Positions 22,584 through 33,311 of a stretch of DNA of 64,000 nucleotides are shown here, one piece after another. The notes below the pieces were generated by a model, which worked only from the letters and a program-made list of their open reading frames with translations, was not told where the DNA came from and made no database searches. The translations under genes were made by a program, and so were the position numbers. Source of the stretch: Streptomyces calvus. GTDB taxonomy: Bacteria > Actinomycetota > Actinomycetes > Streptomycetales > Streptomycetaceae. The DNA lies in the NCBI RefSeq assembly GCF_006782915.1, contig NZ_VCNP01000025.1, positions 1-64,000 of the forward strand, read 5' to 3'. The stretch's first letter is position 1, and the number at the start of each line of letters is the position of its first letter.

Positions 22584-23684
22584 TCACGAACGGACCACGT
22601 CCTCGGCTTCACCGCCGGCTGTGCCCTCGGTGGCGCTCTTCGGGATCGGCCGGTCGTTCTTCAGGGCGTCCCAGACCAGCTGGGCCTTGTCCGTGTCGGG
22701 CAGGACGCGGTTGAGGTCGGCGGGGTCGTACTGGACCGGCATGGTGACCATGCGCATGGCGCCCGGGCCGATGCCCTTCATGCCGTTGGCGAAGGAGACC
22801 AGGGCGTTCACCGAGCCCAGGTCGGAGTCGGTGGTGACGGCCTTGGTGGCGCTGTCGGCGAGGTCGTACAGCTTCTTGGGGCTGGTGAGGACGCCGACCT
22901 CGTTGACCTGCCGCACCAGCGCCCTGACGAACGCCTGCTGGAGCTGGATGCGGCCGAGGTCGGAGCCGTCGCCGACGCCGTGCCGGGTGCGGACCAGGCC
23001 GAGGGCCTGTTCGCCGTCGAGGCGGTGGGCGCCGGCCGGGAGGTCGAGGTGGCTGTCGGGGTCCTTGATGGCCTCGGAGGTGGTGACCTCGACGCCGCCG
23101 ACGTCGTCGACGAGTTTCTGGAAGCCGGCGAAGTCGATCTCCAGGTAGTGGTCCATGCGCAGGTCGGTGATCGACTCGACGGTCTTCACCGCGCAGGCCG
23201 CGCCGCCCGTGGAGTAGGCGGAGTTGAACATCACGCCGTCGGCGGCCGGGTGGGTGCCGCCGTCGGTGTCGGTGCACTCGGGGCGGTCGATGAGGGTGTC
23301 GCGCGGTATGGACACCACGCTGGCCTTCTTGCGGCCCTCGTAAACGTGCACGACCATCGCGGTGTCGGAGCGGGCGCTGCCGTCGTCGGCGCCGCCGCCG
23401 AGCTTCTGGTTGCCGCCGGCGCGGGTGTCGGAGCCGAGGACGAGGATGTTCTCGGATCCGTTGTCGGCCTTCTGGGGCCGGTCGGTGCCGAGTGCCTGCT
23501 CGATGTCGACGCTCTCGAGGTTGCCGTTGAGCTTGAAGTACAGGTAGCCGGCGCCGGTGCCGCCCAGGACGACGATGCCCGCGGCGGTCCATGCCGCGAC
23601 CTTGAGGCCCGTGTGCCGCTTGTCGCGCGGCTTGCGGCGGCGCCCCTTGGTGCCCCGGCGTTCCGTCCTGTTCTCGACAGACAT
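22584..23684 (-). CDS. LytR-CpsA-Psr (LCP) family cell-wall polymer ligase
   Basis: Extracytoplasmic enzyme that attaches teichoic or other glycopolymers to peptidoglycan. The 366-residue protein has a basic cytosolic N-terminus, one membrane helix (about residues 27-50) and the LCP domain with LVLGSDTRAGG, RSDTAMVVHVYEGRKKASVVSIPRDTLI, FNSAYSTGG and the arginine-rich RTRHGVGDGSDLGRIQLQQAFV. Arginines and aspartates that bind the polyprenyl pyrophosphate are visible in these motifs. It lies between rpmE and rho; whether it is in their transcript is unclear. Confidence 0.92.
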   Translation of the reverse strand: MSVENRTERRGTKGRRRKPRDKRHTGLKVAAWTAAGIVVLGGTGAGYLYFKLNGNLESVDIEQALGTDRPQKADNGSENILVLGSDTRAGGNQKLGGGADDGSARSDTAMVVHVYEGRKKASVVSIPRDTLIDRPECTDTDGGTHPAADGVMFNSAYSTGGAACAVKTVESITDLRMDHYLEIDFAGFQKLVDDVGGVEVTTSEAIKDPDSHLDLPAGAHRLDGEQALGLVRTRHGVGDGSDLGRIQLQQAFVRALVRQVNEVGVLTSPKKLYDLADSATKAVTTDSDLGSVNALVSFANGMKGIGPGAMRMVTMPVQYDPADLNRVLPDTDKAQLVWDALKNDRPIPKSATEGTAGGEAEDVVRS

Positions 23685-24105
23685 CTGCTCCTCAGCTCAT
23701 CTCCGGTCGGTTACCCCCTGCGTTCGGTGCCAAGCAGGCACGTCCTCGGCCTGTACGACACCTGTCGTCGTGCTGTCGGCTCAGACGGGGAAACGGGGCA
23801 CAGGGTTGCACGGCGCGCTGTGCCGGGCCTGTGCCCGGCCGTCTCCGGGCCGTTCCGGCGGGGCCCGGCCGGGCACACCGCTGACCTGGGCTTTCGACGG
23901 TGACGCGAGGGCTGCTCGGCGGCCGTGCCGGCGTCCGTTCCTGTGGCGAAGATCTCGCGCACGCGAACCCGTGCATACGAACCCTGCCGATGACCGTGCC
24001 CGGCACCCGAGGGCGACCACTACGACGCGGCCCAGGCTTCCGCCGTGCCCCCGGCCGCGGCCCGACAGTGCCGTGCGAACCCGTGCCATACGAACCCGTG
24101 CCATG
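23685..24105. repeat. Intergenic region between LCP gene and rho with short direct repeats
   Basis: No gene found in 470 bp. Copies of a 15-bp unit CGAACCCGTGCCATA or close (near 23961, 24076 and 24091) form a short tandem array just before the rho terminator. G+C-rich inverted runs (GCCCGGCCGTCTCCGGGCCG near 23830) lie closer to the LCP start. The LCP promoter must be here but is not evident. Confidence 0.5.
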
Positions 24106-24141
24106 CGAAGGGGCCGCCCCCTCGCGGGAGCGGCCCCTTCG
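24106..24141 (-). terminator. rho terminator hairpin
   Basis: CGAAGGGGCCGC (24106-24117) pairs with GCGGCCCCTTCG (24130-24141), a perfect 12-bp stem with a 12-nt loop, 15 bp beyond the rho stop. Confidence 0.8.
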
Positions 24142-24155
24142 TGTGCGGACGGACG

Positions 24156-26207
24156 TCAGTCGCCGTTGCCCGGCGTCGGCGTCGTCTTCTGGATCTGCAT
24201 CAGGAACTCGACGTTCGACTTGGTCTGCTTCATCTTGTCGAGGAGCAGTTCGATCGCCTGCTGCTGGTCGAGCGCGTGCAGCACCCGGCGCAGCTTCCAG
24301 ACGATGCCCAGCTCCTCGGCGCCGAGCAGGATCTCCTCCTTGCGGGTGCCGGACGCGTCGACGTCCACCGCGGGGAAGATGCGCTTGTCGGCGAGCTTCC
24401 GGTCGAGCTTGAGCTCCATGTTGCCGGTGCCCTTGAACTCCTCGAAGATCACCTCGTCCATGCGGGACCCGGTGTCCACCAGGGCGGTGGCGAGGATGGT
24501 CAGCGAGCCGCCGTCCTCGATGTTGCGGGCCGCACCGAAGAAGCGCTTCGGCGGGTACAGGGCGGTCGAGTCGACACCACCGGACAGGATGCGGCCGGAG
24601 GCCGGGGCGGCGAGGTTGTACGCACGGCCCAGACGCGTGATCGAGTCGAGCAGCACGACGACGTCGTGGCCCAGCTCCACCAGGCGCTTGGCGCGCTCGA
24701 TGGCGAGCTCGGCGACCGTGGTGTGGTCCTCGGCCGGGCGGTCGAAGGTCGAGGAGATGACCTCGCCCTTGACCGACCGCTGCATGTCGGTGACCTCTTC
24801 CGGACGCTCGTCGACGAGGACGACCATCAGGTGGCACTCGGGGTTGTTGTGCGTAATCGCGTTGGCGATCGCCTGCATGATCATGGTCTTGCCGGTCTTC
24901 GGCGGGGCCACGATCAGACCGCGCTGGCCCTTGCCGATCGGCGACACGAGGTCGATGATCCGCGTGGTCAGCACGCCCGGGTCCGTCTCCAGGCGGAGGC
25001 GGTCCTGCGGGTACAGCGGCGTCAGCTTGTTGAACTCCGGGCGGCCGCGGCCGTGTTCGGGCGCCATGCCGTTGACGGAGTCGAGCCGGACGAGCGCGTT
25101 GAACTTCTCGCGCCGCTCGCCTTCCTTGGGCTGGCGGACCGCACCGGTGATGTGGTCGCCCTTGCGCAGGCCGTTCTTGCGGACCTGGGCGAGGGAGACG
25201 TACACGTCGTTCGGGCCGGGCAGGTAGCCGGAGGTCCGGATGAACGCGTAGTTGTCGAGGATGTCGAGGATGCCCGCGACCGGGATCAGGACGTCGTCCT
25301 CGGTGATCTGCGGCTCGGAGGCCATGTCGTCGCGGCCACGGCGGCCACGGCGGTCGCGGTAGCGGCCGCGGCGGCCACGGCGGCCGCCTCCGTCGTCGTC
25401 GTAGCCGTCGTCCTGACGGCCGCCGCCCTGCTGGTTCTGCTGGCGGCCCTGGCCGCCCTGGCCCTGCTGGTCGTCGCCCTTGTTGCGCCGGTCGCCACGG
25501 TCGCCGCGATCACGGTCGCGGTCACCACGGTCACCACGGTCGCCGCGGTCACGGTCGCGGCCGCGCTCACGGCGGTCGCGGCGGCGGCCCTCGCCGGCCT
25601 CCTGGTCGGACTTGGCCTCGCCCTGCTGCGCCTGCTGCTGGCCGGCGGTCTCGGCCTTGGCCGCGTCCTTCGCCTCGGCGGTGACGGTGTCGGTCGCGGC
25701 GGCGGCCGGGGCACCGGCCTCGGCGGTGGCGCGGCGGCGACGGCGCTCGGTGGGGGCGGCCTCCTCGGCCTGCTCGGCCTGCGCGGTGGCCTTCGGGGAG
25801 GGCTGGCCGGGGATCTCGATCTGCTGCTGGGCCGCGGCCTTGTCGGCGGGGGCCTGCTCGTCCTTGGCGTCGGCCTTCTTCTCGGCGGTCTCGCCGGTGC
25901 GGGTCCGGGAGGTGGCGCGGCGCTTGGGCTTGGTCTCGGTGGCGGACTCGGCCTTGGCCGGGGCGGAGCCTCCGGCGGCCTGCGCCTCCTTGATGACCTC
26001 GATCAGCTGGCTCTTGCGCATCCGCGCGGTGCCCCTGATACCGAGGCCGGATGCGACCTGCTGCAGCTCGGCCAGCACCATGCCCTCGAGGCCGGTACCG
26101 CGGCGCCGCCGGGAGCCGGCACCGGTGGCAGGCGCGGAAGCGTCCGTGGCGGGCGCGGCAGCGGTCTCCTCGACACGTGCGCCCATCAGATCGGTGGTGT
26201 CGCTCAC
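24156..26207 (-). CDS. rho: Transcription termination factor Rho with actinobacterial R/G/D-rich insertion
   Basis: Hexameric RNA-dependent ATPase that ends transcription. The 683-residue protein has an N-terminal Rho-N helix ([37 protein letters not shown]), then a roughly 200-residue low-complexity insertion (Glu/Ala/Gln, then [19 protein letters not shown] and [18 protein letters not shown]). The RNA-binding fold follows, then the ATPase core with P-loop [15 protein letters not shown] and Walker [19 protein letters not shown] 26207 is preceded by GGAAGGA. E. coli Rho is 419 residues; the insertion is typical of actinobacteria. A 400-bp leader upstream may serve autoregulation. Confidence 0.96.
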   Translation of the reverse strand: MSDTTDLMGARVEETAAAPATDASAPATGAGSRRRRGTGLEGMVLAELQQVASGLGIRGTARMRKSQLIEVIKEAQAAGGSAPAKAESATETKPKRRATSRTRTGETAEKKADAKDEQAPADKAAAQQQIEIPGQPSPKATAQAEQAEEAAPTERRRRRATAEAGAPAAAATDTVTAEAKDAAKAETAGQQQAQQGEAKSDQEAGEGRRRDRRERGRDRDRGDRGDRGDRDRDRGDRGDRRNKGDDQQGQGGQGRQQNQQGGGRQDDGYDDDGGGRRGRRGRYRDRRGRRGRDDMASEPQITEDDVLIPVAGILDILDNYAFIRTSGYLPGPNDVYVSLAQVRKNGLRKGDHITGAVRQPKEGERREKFNALVRLDSVNGMAPEHGRGRPEFNKLTPLYPQDRLRLETDPGVLTTRIIDLVSPIGKGQRGLIVAPPKTGKTMIMQAIANAITHNNPECHLMVVLVDERPEEVTDMQRSVKGEVISSTFDRPAEDHTTVAELAIERAKRLVELGHDVVVLLDSITRLGRAYNLAAPASGRILSGGVDSTALYPPKRFFGAARNIEDGGSLTILATALVDTGSRMDEVIFEEFKGTGNMELKLDRKLADKRIFPAVDVDASGTRKEEILLGAEELGIVWKLRRVLHALDQQQAIELLLDKMKQTKSNVEFLMQIQKTTPTPGNGD

Positions 26208-26625
26208 GAAGGGTCCTTCCCTGGAGCGGACGTCGGCCTGTCTGGCTCGGCGACCGGTTGTGCTGTCCGGCATCGGTCCTTGCTCGGTGAACCGTGCCGG
26301 GGCGGTTGTCCGCCGGAGCGGCGGAGGAAATATCTGGTGATGGCGCTTCCTCTGGCCGTGGCACCCAGTGTCACGTGGCGTGGTCGCACCGGTTCCGGAG
26401 CTCCCCCAGAGGGGATGCCCCCACCGTCGAGCCGTTCAGTGTTCGCGTACGACGTACTGCCCGCGTACGTAGCAGAGAACACAGTGCGGCTTGGGGGGCT
26501 CCCGGAAGAATGTCTGTCCCGGACGGGGACACGAGGCACCTCGCCATGGTGGGGTCGGGTGCAGACTTGAGATTAACACTACCGGATCCAACAAACATTC
26601 CCCCTCTCCAAATCCGGCAACCGTG
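26208..26625. other. Intergenic leader of rho
   Basis: No gene found between thrB and rho (418 bp). It holds a Streptomyces-type GC palindrome (GAGCTCCCCCAGAGGGGATG near 26398) and an imperfect repeat GCGTACGACGTAC/GCGTACGTAGC (26446-26475) bounded by GTGTTC and GAACAC. Rho mRNAs often have long autoregulated leaders; that is family knowledge, not shown here. Confidence 0.4.
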
Positions 26626-27543
26626 TCAGGTGGCGAGCGGAAGCACGCTCGCTCCCTGCACGTCGAGGCCGAGCCGGTTGGCGGCCCAGTCGGTGCCGGC
26701 CAGTGCTTCGACCTTGTCGGCGGTGTCCGCGTCGGCCAGCGCCATGACCGTGGGTCCGGCGCCGGAGATCACCGCGGGGATGCCGTCCCCGCGCAGCCGC
26801 TCCACCAGGGCGGCGCTCTCGGGCATGGCCGGGGCGCGGTACTCCTGGTGCAGGCGGTCCTCGGTGGCGGGCAGCAGCAGCTCGGGGCGCCGGGTGAGGG
26901 CCTCGACGAGCAGGGCGGCACGGCCCGCGTTGGCGGCGGCGTCGACGTGCGGGACGGTGCGCGGGAGCAGGCCGCGCGCGGTCTCGGTGAGGACCGGCTT
27001 CCCGGGCACGAAAACCACCGGAACGATGGAATCGGCGGGGTCCATCCTGATCGCGCGGGCGGCGCCGCCCTCCATCCAGGACAGGGTGAAGCCGCCGAGC
27101 AGGCAGGCGGCGACGTTGTCGGGGTGGCCCTCGATCTCGGTGGCGAGCTCGAGCAGGGCGGCGTCGTCCAGCTTGGCCTCGGCCCCTATCGTCACGGCGC
27201 GGGCGGCGACGATTCCGGCGCAGATGGCGGCCGAGGAGGAGCCCAGGCCCCGGCCGTGCGGAATGCGGTTGGCGCAGACGATCTCGAGGCCGCGCGGCTG
27301 TCCGCCGAGCAGGTCGAAGGCGGTGCGCAGGGAGCGTACGAGCAGATGGCTCTCGTCGCGCGGAAGGGTGTCGCCGCCCTCGCCGGCGATGTCGACGTGC
27401 AGCCCGGAGTCGGCCACCCGGACGACCACGTCGTCGTACAGGCCCAGCGCGAGGCCGAGGGCGTCGAAGCCCGGGCCGAGGTTGGCGCTGGTGGCGGGGA
27501 CGCGCACCCGGACGGCGGCGGCGCGGAACGCGGGACCGGCCAT
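26626..27543 (-). CDS. thrB: Homoserine kinase
   Basis: Phosphorylates homoserine for threonine synthesis. The 305-residue GHMP kinase has the N-terminal VRVPATSANLGPGFDALGLA, the ATP loop RIPHGRGLGSSSAAICAG and the C-terminal motif AVISGAGPTVMAL. ATG 27543 has AAGGAGAG about 12 nt upstream. It lies 420 bp from thrC with a hairpin terminator between, so it probably has its own promoter. Confidence 0.95.
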   Translation of the reverse strand: MAGPAFRAAAVRVRVPATSANLGPGFDALGLALGLYDDVVVRVADSGLHVDIAGEGGDTLPRDESHLLVRSLRTAFDLLGGQPRGLEIVCANRIPHGRGLGSSSAAICAGIVAARAVTIGAEAKLDDAALLELATEIEGHPDNVAACLLGGFTLSWMEGGAARAIRMDPADSIVPVVFVPGKPVLTETARGLLPRTVPHVDAAANAGRAALLVEALTRRPELLLPATEDRLHQEYRAPAMPESAALVERLRGDGIPAVISGAGPTVMALADADTADKVEALAGTDWAANRLGLDVQGASVLPLAT

Positions 27544-27910
27544 CGCTCGAAGACTCTCCTTGAGCTGCGTGACTGCCGAATGACATTCGATGGACATTCG
27601 ATGACGTACGAAACCCTGGGGCCGCCGCCGACCGGGGTGGCCGGCCGCTTTCCGGGCCGTCCCGGGCCGCTTTCCGGACCACGGGGACGACGCACTGCCG
27701 CGGCATATGCGGCGGGCGGGTTCGGTACAGCCTATCGAAGGAAGGTTCTGTGGCGACATAGGGCGCACAGGAGGCGCACGATGCGTGTCGTAAGCCCCCT
27801 GTGCCCCCCCCGCCCGTGACTTTCCCAGGTGAACGCGCCCTTACGCCGGTTTTGCGGTTCGGAGTTTCCGCGGGCCGCGAGGCGCGCCGGGGGCGCTGAG
27901 GGGGTCCCTG

Positions 27911-27955
27911 CGGCCGTTCCCGTCCTCGCCCGGCGAGGCGGGACGGGAACGGCCG
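27911..27955 (-). terminator. thrC terminator hairpin
   Basis: CGGCCGTTCCCGTCC (27911-27925) pairs perfectly with GGACGGGAACGGCCG (27941-27955). The stem is 15 bp and begins 8 bp after the thrC stop. The rest of the thrB-thrC gap (27544-27910) shows no gene; it holds a short direct repeat ACATTCGATG (27580-27602). Confidence 0.8.
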
Positions 27956-27963
27956 GGCGGACG

Positions 27964-29022
27964 CTAGACCAGACCGAGCCGCTCGGCCGCGGTCGCCGCG
28001 TCGACGGGGACGGTGACCGGCTGCGGCGCACCGGCGACGGCCCAGTCCGGGTCCTTCAGACCGTTGCCGGTGACGGTGCACACGATCTTCTGCCCCGGGT
28101 CGACCTTGCCCTGCTCGGCGGCCTTCAGCAGACCGGCCACCGACGCGGCGGACGCGGGCTCCACGAAGACGCCCTCCTGCGAGGCCAACAGCCGGTAGGC
28201 GCGCAGGATCTCACGGTCCGTCACCTCGTCGATGGCGCCGCCGGACTCGTCCCGCGCGGCGAGCGCGAAGTCCCAGGAGGCCGGGTTGCCGATGCGGATG
28301 GCGGTGGCGATGGTCGACGGGTCCTTGACGACCTCGCCGCGCACGATCGGGGCGCTGCCGGACGCCTGGAACCCCCACATGCGGGGCGTCCTCGTGCTGA
28401 CGCCGTCGGCGGCGTACTCCTTGTAGCCCTTCCAGTACGCGGTGATGTTGCCCGCGTTGCCCACCGGCAGCACATGGATGTCGGGGGCGTCGCCCAGCAT
28501 GTCCACGATCTCGAAGGCGGCGGTCTTCTGCCCCTCGATGCGCACCGGATTGACCGAGTTGACCAGCGCCACCGGGTAGTTGTCGCTCAGCGCGCGGGCC
28601 AGCGTCAGGCAGTCGTCGAAGTTGCCGTCGACCTGGAGGATCTTCGCGCCGTGGACCAGCGCCTGGCCCATCTTGCCGAGCGCGATCTTGCCCTGCGGCA
28701 CCAGCACGGCGGAGACCATCCCGGCGCGCACGCCGTACGCGGCGGCGGAGGCGGAGGTGTTGCCGGTGGAGGCGCAGATGACGGCCTTGGCGCCTTCCTC
28801 CTTGGCCTTGGAGATGGCCATGGTCATGCCGCGGTCCTTGAAGGACCCGGTCGGGTTCGCGCCCTCGACCTTGAGGTGCACCTCGCAGCCGGTGCGCTCG
28901 GAGAGCACCTGCGCGGGCACGAGCGGCGTGCCGCCCTCGCGCAGCGTCACGACCGGCGTGGTGTCGGAGACCGGCAGCCGGTCCCGGTACTCCTCGATGA
29001 TTCCGCGCCACTGGTGGGTCAT
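27964..29022 (-). CDS. thrC: Threonine synthase
   Basis: PLP enzyme that turns O-phosphohomoserine into threonine. The 352-residue protein has the PLP lysine in [18 protein letters not shown], the phosphate loop [14 protein letters not shown] and [15 protein letters not shown]. The short length is the actinobacterial/Gram-positive class. It starts 6 bp after hom, so hom-thrC form an operon. Confidence 0.96.
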   Translation of the reverse strand: MTHQWRGIIEEYRDRLPVSDTTPVVTLREGGTPLVPAQVLSERTGCEVHLKVEGANPTGSFKDRGMTMAISKAKEEGAKAVICASTGNTSASAAAYGVRAGMVSAVLVPQGKIALGKMGQALVHGAKILQVDGNFDDCLTLARALSDNYPVALVNSVNPVRIEGQKTAAFEIVDMLGDAPDIHVLPVGNAGNITAYWKGYKEYAADGVSTRTPRMWGFQASGSAPIVRGEVVKDPSTIATAIRIGNPASWDFALAARDESGGAIDEVTDREILRAYRLLASQEGVFVEPASAASVAGLLKAAEQGKVDPGQKIVCTVTGNGLKDPDWAVAGAPQPVTVPVDAATAAERLGLV

Positions 29023-29028
29023 TGCTGG

Positions 29029-30321
29029 TTACTCTCCTTCAACCCGCATGATGCTGGCGACACCACGCACGGTGTCGAGCTTGCGCAACGCCTCGACGGT
29101 CCCGCCGAGGGCCGCGTCGGACGCACGGTGAGTGACGACGACGAGGGAGGCCTCACCGTCCTTGCCCTGCTGGCGCACCGTGTCGATCGAGACACCGTGC
29201 TCCGCGAACACGGTCGCGACCTGGGCGAGAACACCCGGTTTGTCGGCCACGTCCAGGCTGATGTGGTAGCGCGTGACGACCTCGCCCATCGACGAGACGG
29301 GCAGCGCCGCATAGGCGGACTCGCCGGGTCCGGTCGTGCCGCCGAGCCGGTTGCGGCCGACGGCGACCAGGTCGCCGAGCACGGCGGAGGCGGTCGGCGC
29401 GCCACCGGCGCCGGGCCCGTAGAACATCAACTGCCCGGAGGCGTCCGACTCGACGAACACGGCGTTGTACGCGCCGCGCACCGAGGCCAGCGGGTGGCTG
29501 AGCGGAATCATCGCGGGGTGCACCCGCGCGGTGACCGACGCGCCGTCCTCGGCCCGCTCGCAGATGGCGAGCAGCTTGATGGTGCAGCCCATCTCCTTGG
29601 CGGAGGCGAAGTCGGCGGCGGTGACCTCGGTCATGCCCTCGCGGTGCACGTCGTCCAGGCGCACCCGCGTGTGGAAGGCGATCCCGGCGAGGATGGCGGC
29701 CTTGGCGGCGGCGTCGAAGCCCTCGACGTCGGCGGTCGGGTCGGCCTCGGCGTATCCGAGGGCGGTGGCCTCGTCGAGCGCCTCCTGGTAGCCGGCGCCC
29801 GTGGTGTCCATCTTGTCGAGGATGAAGTTGGTGGTGCCGTTGACGATGCCGAGCACCCGGTTGACCTTGTCGCCGGCGAGGGACTCGCGCAGCGGCCGGA
29901 TCAGCGGGATGGCGCCGGCGACGGCGGCCTCGTAGTAGAGGTCACGGCCGTTCTGCTCGGCGGCGGCGTGCAGCGCGGCGCCGTCCTGGGCGAGCAGCGC
30001 CTTGTTCGCGGAGACGACGGAGGCGCCGTGCTCGAAGGCGGTGGTGATGAGCGTGCGGGCGGGCTCGATACCGCCGATGACCTCCACGACGATGTCGAGG
30101 TCCCCGCGCTTGACCAGGGCGGTGGCGTCGGTGGTGACCAGGGCCGGGTCGATGCCCTCGCGCACCTTGTCGGGGCGCCGCACGGCGACCCCGGCGAGCT
30201 CCACCGGTGCCCCGATGCGGGCGGCGAGGTCGTCGGCGTGCGTCGTCATGATGCGCGCCACCTCTGAGCCGACCACTCCACAGCCCAGCAGCGCCACCTT
30301 CAGCGGACGCGTACGCATCAT
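29029..30321 (-). CDS. hom: Homoserine dehydrogenase with ACT domain
   Basis: Reduces aspartate semialdehyde to homoserine with NAD(P)H, the branch point to threonine and methionine. The 430-residue protein has a Rossmann start VALLGCGVVGSEVARIM, the catalytic lysine region NGTTNFILDKM...AEADPTADVEGFDAAAKAAILA and a C-terminal ACT domain (ISLDVADKPGVLAQVATVFAEHGVSI) for threonine feedback. ATG 30321, or the adjacent ATG 30318, follows GAGG; the open frame upstream is not needed. Confidence 0.96.
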   Translation of the reverse strand: MMRTRPLKVALLGCGVVGSEVARIMTTHADDLAARIGAPVELAGVAVRRPDKVREGIDPALVTTDATALVKRGDLDIVVEVIGGIEPARTLITTAFEHGASVVSANKALLAQDGAALHAAAEQNGRDLYYEAAVAGAIPLIRPLRESLAGDKVNRVLGIVNGTTNFILDKMDTTGAGYQEALDEATALGYAEADPTADVEGFDAAAKAAILAGIAFHTRVRLDDVHREGMTEVTAADFASAKEMGCTIKLLAICERAEDGASVTARVHPAMIPLSHPLASVRGAYNAVFVESDASGQLMFYGPGAGGAPTASAVLGDLVAVGRNRLGGTTGPGESAYAALPVSSMGEVVTRYHISLDVADKPGVLAQVATVFAEHGVSIDTVRQQGKDGEASLVVVTHRASDAALGGTVEALRKLDTVRGVASIMRVEGE

Positions 30322-30424
30322 CCGACCTCGTTTCCTGATTACCGTCTCGGTTGCACCAGTTTCACTCACCGCACGGGACTTTCTGCCCTTGGTCCGGATC
30401 GTGAGACGTCTATTTCATTTTCTT

Positions 30425-30453
30425 CGCCGGGAAGACCGGAGATCTTCCCGGCG
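30425..30453 (-). terminator. lysA terminator hairpin
   Basis: CGCCGGGAAGA (30425-30435) pairs with TCTTCCCGGCG (30443-30453), an 11-bp stem with a 7-nt loop, 22 bp after the lysA stop. A shorter GTCCG/CGGAC repeat follows it. Confidence 0.75.
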
Positions 30454-30474
30454 TCCGTCGCCGGACGTGTCCGG

Positions 30475-31866
30475 CTATCCGACGTCGAGACGGAGGAGGT
30501 CCTCCTCGGTCTCCCGCCGGACGATCACGCGCGCCTCGCCGTCCCTGACGGCGACCACCGGCGGGCGCAGGACGTGGTTGTAGTTGCTGGCCATCGACCG
30601 GCAGTACGCCCCGGTCGCCGGTACGGCGATCAGGTCACCGGGTGCCAGGTCCCCGGGCAGGAACGCGTCGCGCACCACGATGTCGCCGCTCTCGCAGTGC
30701 TTGCCGACGACGCGGCACAGCATCGGCTCGGCGTCCGAGCTGCGCGAGACGAGGGCGACGCTGTACTCGGCGTCGTAGAGGGCGGTACGGATGTTGTCCG
30801 ACATCCCGCCGTCCACGGAGACGTACGTCCGCAGCCCGTCGAGCGGCTTGACGGTGCCGACCTCGTAGAGCGTGAAGGCGGTCGGGCCGACGATGGCACG
30901 GCCCGGCTCGACGGAGATCCGCGGGGTGGCGAGCCGCGCGGCGTCGCACTCCCGGGTGACGATCTCGGTCAGCGCCTTGGCGATCTCGTGCGGCTCACGG
31001 GGGTCGTCGTCGCTGGTGTACGCGATGCCGAGCCCGCCACCGAGGTCGATCTCGGGCAGCTCCACCCCGTGTTCGTCCCGGATGTCCTTGAGCAGCCCGA
31101 CCACCCGGTGCGCGGCCACTTCGAACCCGGACATGTCGAAGATCTGCGACCCGATGTGCGAGTGGATCCCGATGAGCTCCAGCCCGTCGAGCCGCAGCGC
31201 CCGCCGCACCGCCTCGGCGGCCTGACCGCCGGCCAGCGGGATGCCGAACTTCTGGTCCTCGTGGGCGGTGGCGATGAACTCGTGCGTGTGCGCCTCGACG
31301 CCCACGGTGATGCGGATCTGCACCCGCTGCCGCTTGCCGAGTTCCTGCGCGATGTGCGCGACCCGGACGATCTCCTGGAACGAGTCGAGGACGATCCGTC
31401 CGACGCCGGCCTCGACGGCCCGGCGGATCTCCGCCACGGACTTGTTGTTGCCGTGGAAGGCGATCCGCTCGGCCGGCATCCCGGCGGACAGCGCGGTGGC
31501 CAGCTCCCCGCCCGAGCAGACGTCGAGGTTGAGCCCCTCCTCGTGCAGCCACCGCACGACGGCCCGGGACAGGAACGCCTTGCCGGCGTAGAACACGTCG
31601 GCCTCGCTGCCGAACGCGGTGCGCCAGGCCCGCGCCCGGGCCCGGAAGTCGTCCTCGTCGAGGAAGTAGGCGGGCGTGCCGAACTCCTCGGCGAGCCGCT
31701 TGACGTCGACGCCGCCGACGGTGAGCACACCGTGCTCGTCGCGGGTGACGGTCTCCGACCACACCTTGGGGTCGAGCGCGTTGAGGTCGGCGGGCGGTGC
31801 GGAGTAGTGGCCCTCGGGAAGGACGTCGGCGTGACGGGGCCCGGCGGGGTGTGCGGAACGGCTCAT
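30475..31866 (-). CDS. lysA: Diaminopimelate decarboxylase
   Basis: PLP enzyme that makes lysine from meso-diaminopimelate. The 463-residue protein has the PLP lysine in [46 protein letters not shown], the C-terminal catalytic [12 protein letters not shown] and [16 protein letters not shown] 31866 (MSRSAHPAG) has AGAGAGA upstream. It lies 22 bp after the ArgRS-like gene, echoing the argS-lysA operon known from Corynebacterium. Confidence 0.96.
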   Translation of the reverse strand: MSRSAHPAGPRHADVLPEGHYSAPPADLNALDPKVWSETVTRDEHGVLTVGGVDVKRLAEEFGTPAYFLDEDDFRARARAWRTAFGSEADVFYAGKAFLSRAVVRWLHEEGLNLDVCSGGELATALSAGMPAERIAFHGNNKSVAEIRRAVEAGVGRIVLDSFQEIVRVAHIAQELGKRQRVQIRITVGVEAHTHEFIATAHEDQKFGIPLAGGQAAEAVRRALRLDGLELIGIHSHIGSQIFDMSGFEVAAHRVVGLLKDIRDEHGVELPEIDLGGGLGIAYTSDDDPREPHEIAKALTEIVTRECDAARLATPRISVEPGRAIVGPTAFTLYEVGTVKPLDGLRTYVSVDGGMSDNIRTALYDAEYSVALVSRSSDAEPMLCRVVGKHCESGDIVVRDAFLPGDLAPGDLIAVPATGAYCRSMASNYNHVLRPPVVAVRDGEARVIVRRETEEDLLRLDVG

Positions 31867-31888
31867 GTCGGTGTCTCTCTGGGCTCTC

Positions 31889-32950
31889 TCAGAGGTGATC
31901 GGGTGCGTCGATGCCGAGCAGGGACAGGCCACCGGCCAGCACCGACCCGGCGGCTTCGGCAAGGGCGAGCCGGGCACGGTGGGCGGCCGAGGGTTTCTCC
32001 TCGCCGAGGGGCAGCACGGCGGGGAGCAGGGGCGGCACGGCATCGGCGACGGTGACGAGGTGCCGGGCGAGACGGTCGGGCGCGTGCCGGGCGGCGGCGG
32101 CCGCGAGGACACGGGGGTGGTCGGCGAGGGCCTGGAGCAGAGGCCGGGCGGCCGCCTCGGGCACCGGCCCGGGTTCGGGTGCGAATCCGAGACCGGCGGC
32201 GTTGCGCAGCAGGGCCCGGGTGCGGGCGTGTGCGTACCGGACGCGGAAGAGCGGGTTGCTCTCGCGCTGCGCCAGGTGCTCGTCGCCGATGCGGGGCCGG
32301 TCGTGCGGTGCGGGATGCAGCAGCGCCCAGCGGGCGGCGTCCCGACCGAGGGGCAGCGGGTCGGCTGGCGCGGGCACGGGCCGTACGCGCGTGACGGGCC
32401 CGTCGCCCGTGCCGTACCGCTCCTCGGGCACCTCACCGTCACCGTCCGCCAGACCGAGGACCCCGTCCCACTCCGCTCCGGCACCTTCGCGTCCGGCGCG
32501 GACGACGGCGCCCTGGGACCGCAGCAGACGGCCCACGACATCCAGGTGCACGTGCGCACGGACCTCCCGGCCGGCGTGCAACCGCACCACCTGTCCCGCC
32601 AAGGCGTCCGTGTGCCCGTACCGGGCACCGCGCCGCAGGATCTCGCCGACGAGCGCGACGGGCGCGCTGCCGCGCAGGCTGATGTTGAGGAACCCGGGCC
32701 CGGTGACGACGACGTCGGTGATGCCGTCGGTGCGCAGCAGATGCGGCCGGAGGATCTCCGCGACGCGCGGCGCGGGCCGCCCGGCCGACCGGGCGAGCTG
32801 GAGGGCGACGTTCGTGGCGTAGTCACCGCACCCGCCGGGCCCCGGCGGCGCGACCACGACCCGCTCGGGCACGGCCACCGCCAGCTCCCCCTCGTCGACG
32901 GCACACCGCACCGCGTGCAGCACGGTGCGCGAGAGCTCGACGGGGGTCAC
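31889..32950 (-). CDS. Arginyl-tRNA synthetase paralogue lacking the catalytic core
   Basis: A 353-residue protein with the two ends of ArgRS but not its middle. Residues about 5-105 match the N-terminal additional domain ([27 protein letters not shown]). Residues about 230-353 match the DALR anticodon-binding domain ([35 protein letters not shown]). No HIGH or KMSKS motif is present and full ArgRS is about 580 residues, so it cannot charge tRNA. It may bind tRNA or be a remnant. It precedes lysA in one operon. Confidence 0.85.
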   Translation of the reverse strand: MTPVELSRTVLHAVRCAVDEGELAVAVPERVVVAPPGPGGCGDYATNVALQLARSAGRPAPRVAEILRPHLLRTDGITDVVVTGPGFLNISLRGSAPVALVGEILRRGARYGHTDALAGQVVRLHAGREVRAHVHLDVVGRLLRSQGAVVRAGREGAGAEWDGVLGLADGDGEVPEERYGTGDGPVTRVRPVPAPADPLPLGRDAARWALLHPAPHDRPRIGDEHLAQRESNPLFRVRYAHARTRALLRNAAGLGFAPEPGPVPEAAARPLLQALADHPRVLAAAAARHAPDRLARHLVTVADAVPPLLPAVLPLGEEKPSAAHRARLALAEAAGSVLAGGLSLLGIDAPDHL

Positions 32951-33174
32951 GGGACAAGCGTATGGGAGGAGGGGGGTGGGTAGGCGAACGGGTTTGACGA
33001 CGATCCCGGGATGTGGACGTCACCTCTTTGATCCAGGCGAGGTACGGGCAGCGCCCTGCGCCACCAACAGGGGACGGAGGACACGCACCACTACTGAGGG
33101 CCTCCATATGTCGAACAGCCGACCCTCGGCGCTACGGCGCCGTCCCGCGGTGTTGACTCCCGAACTCGTCGGGA

Positions 33175-33281
33175 ACCGAGCAGCCGATGCTCAGCACGCA
33201 CCCTTAGGCCCTTCGGAAACCGAACAACCGATGCTCGGCGCGCGAACCCTTCAAGGACCGAACAGCCGATGCCGAGCACGC
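33175..33281. repeat. Three imperfect 25-bp repeats
   Basis: ACCGA(A/G)CA(A/G)CCGATGC-type units occur at 33175-33199, 33219-33243 and 33257-33281, spaced 38-44 bp apart. The region 32951-33311 otherwise holds no gene. The arrangement resembles an operator array, or degenerate repeats near the end of the response-regulator gene. Confidence 0.6.
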
Positions 33282-33311
33282 CGGCGCCATCCTGTCCTGC
33301 TCCCGGCGGCG

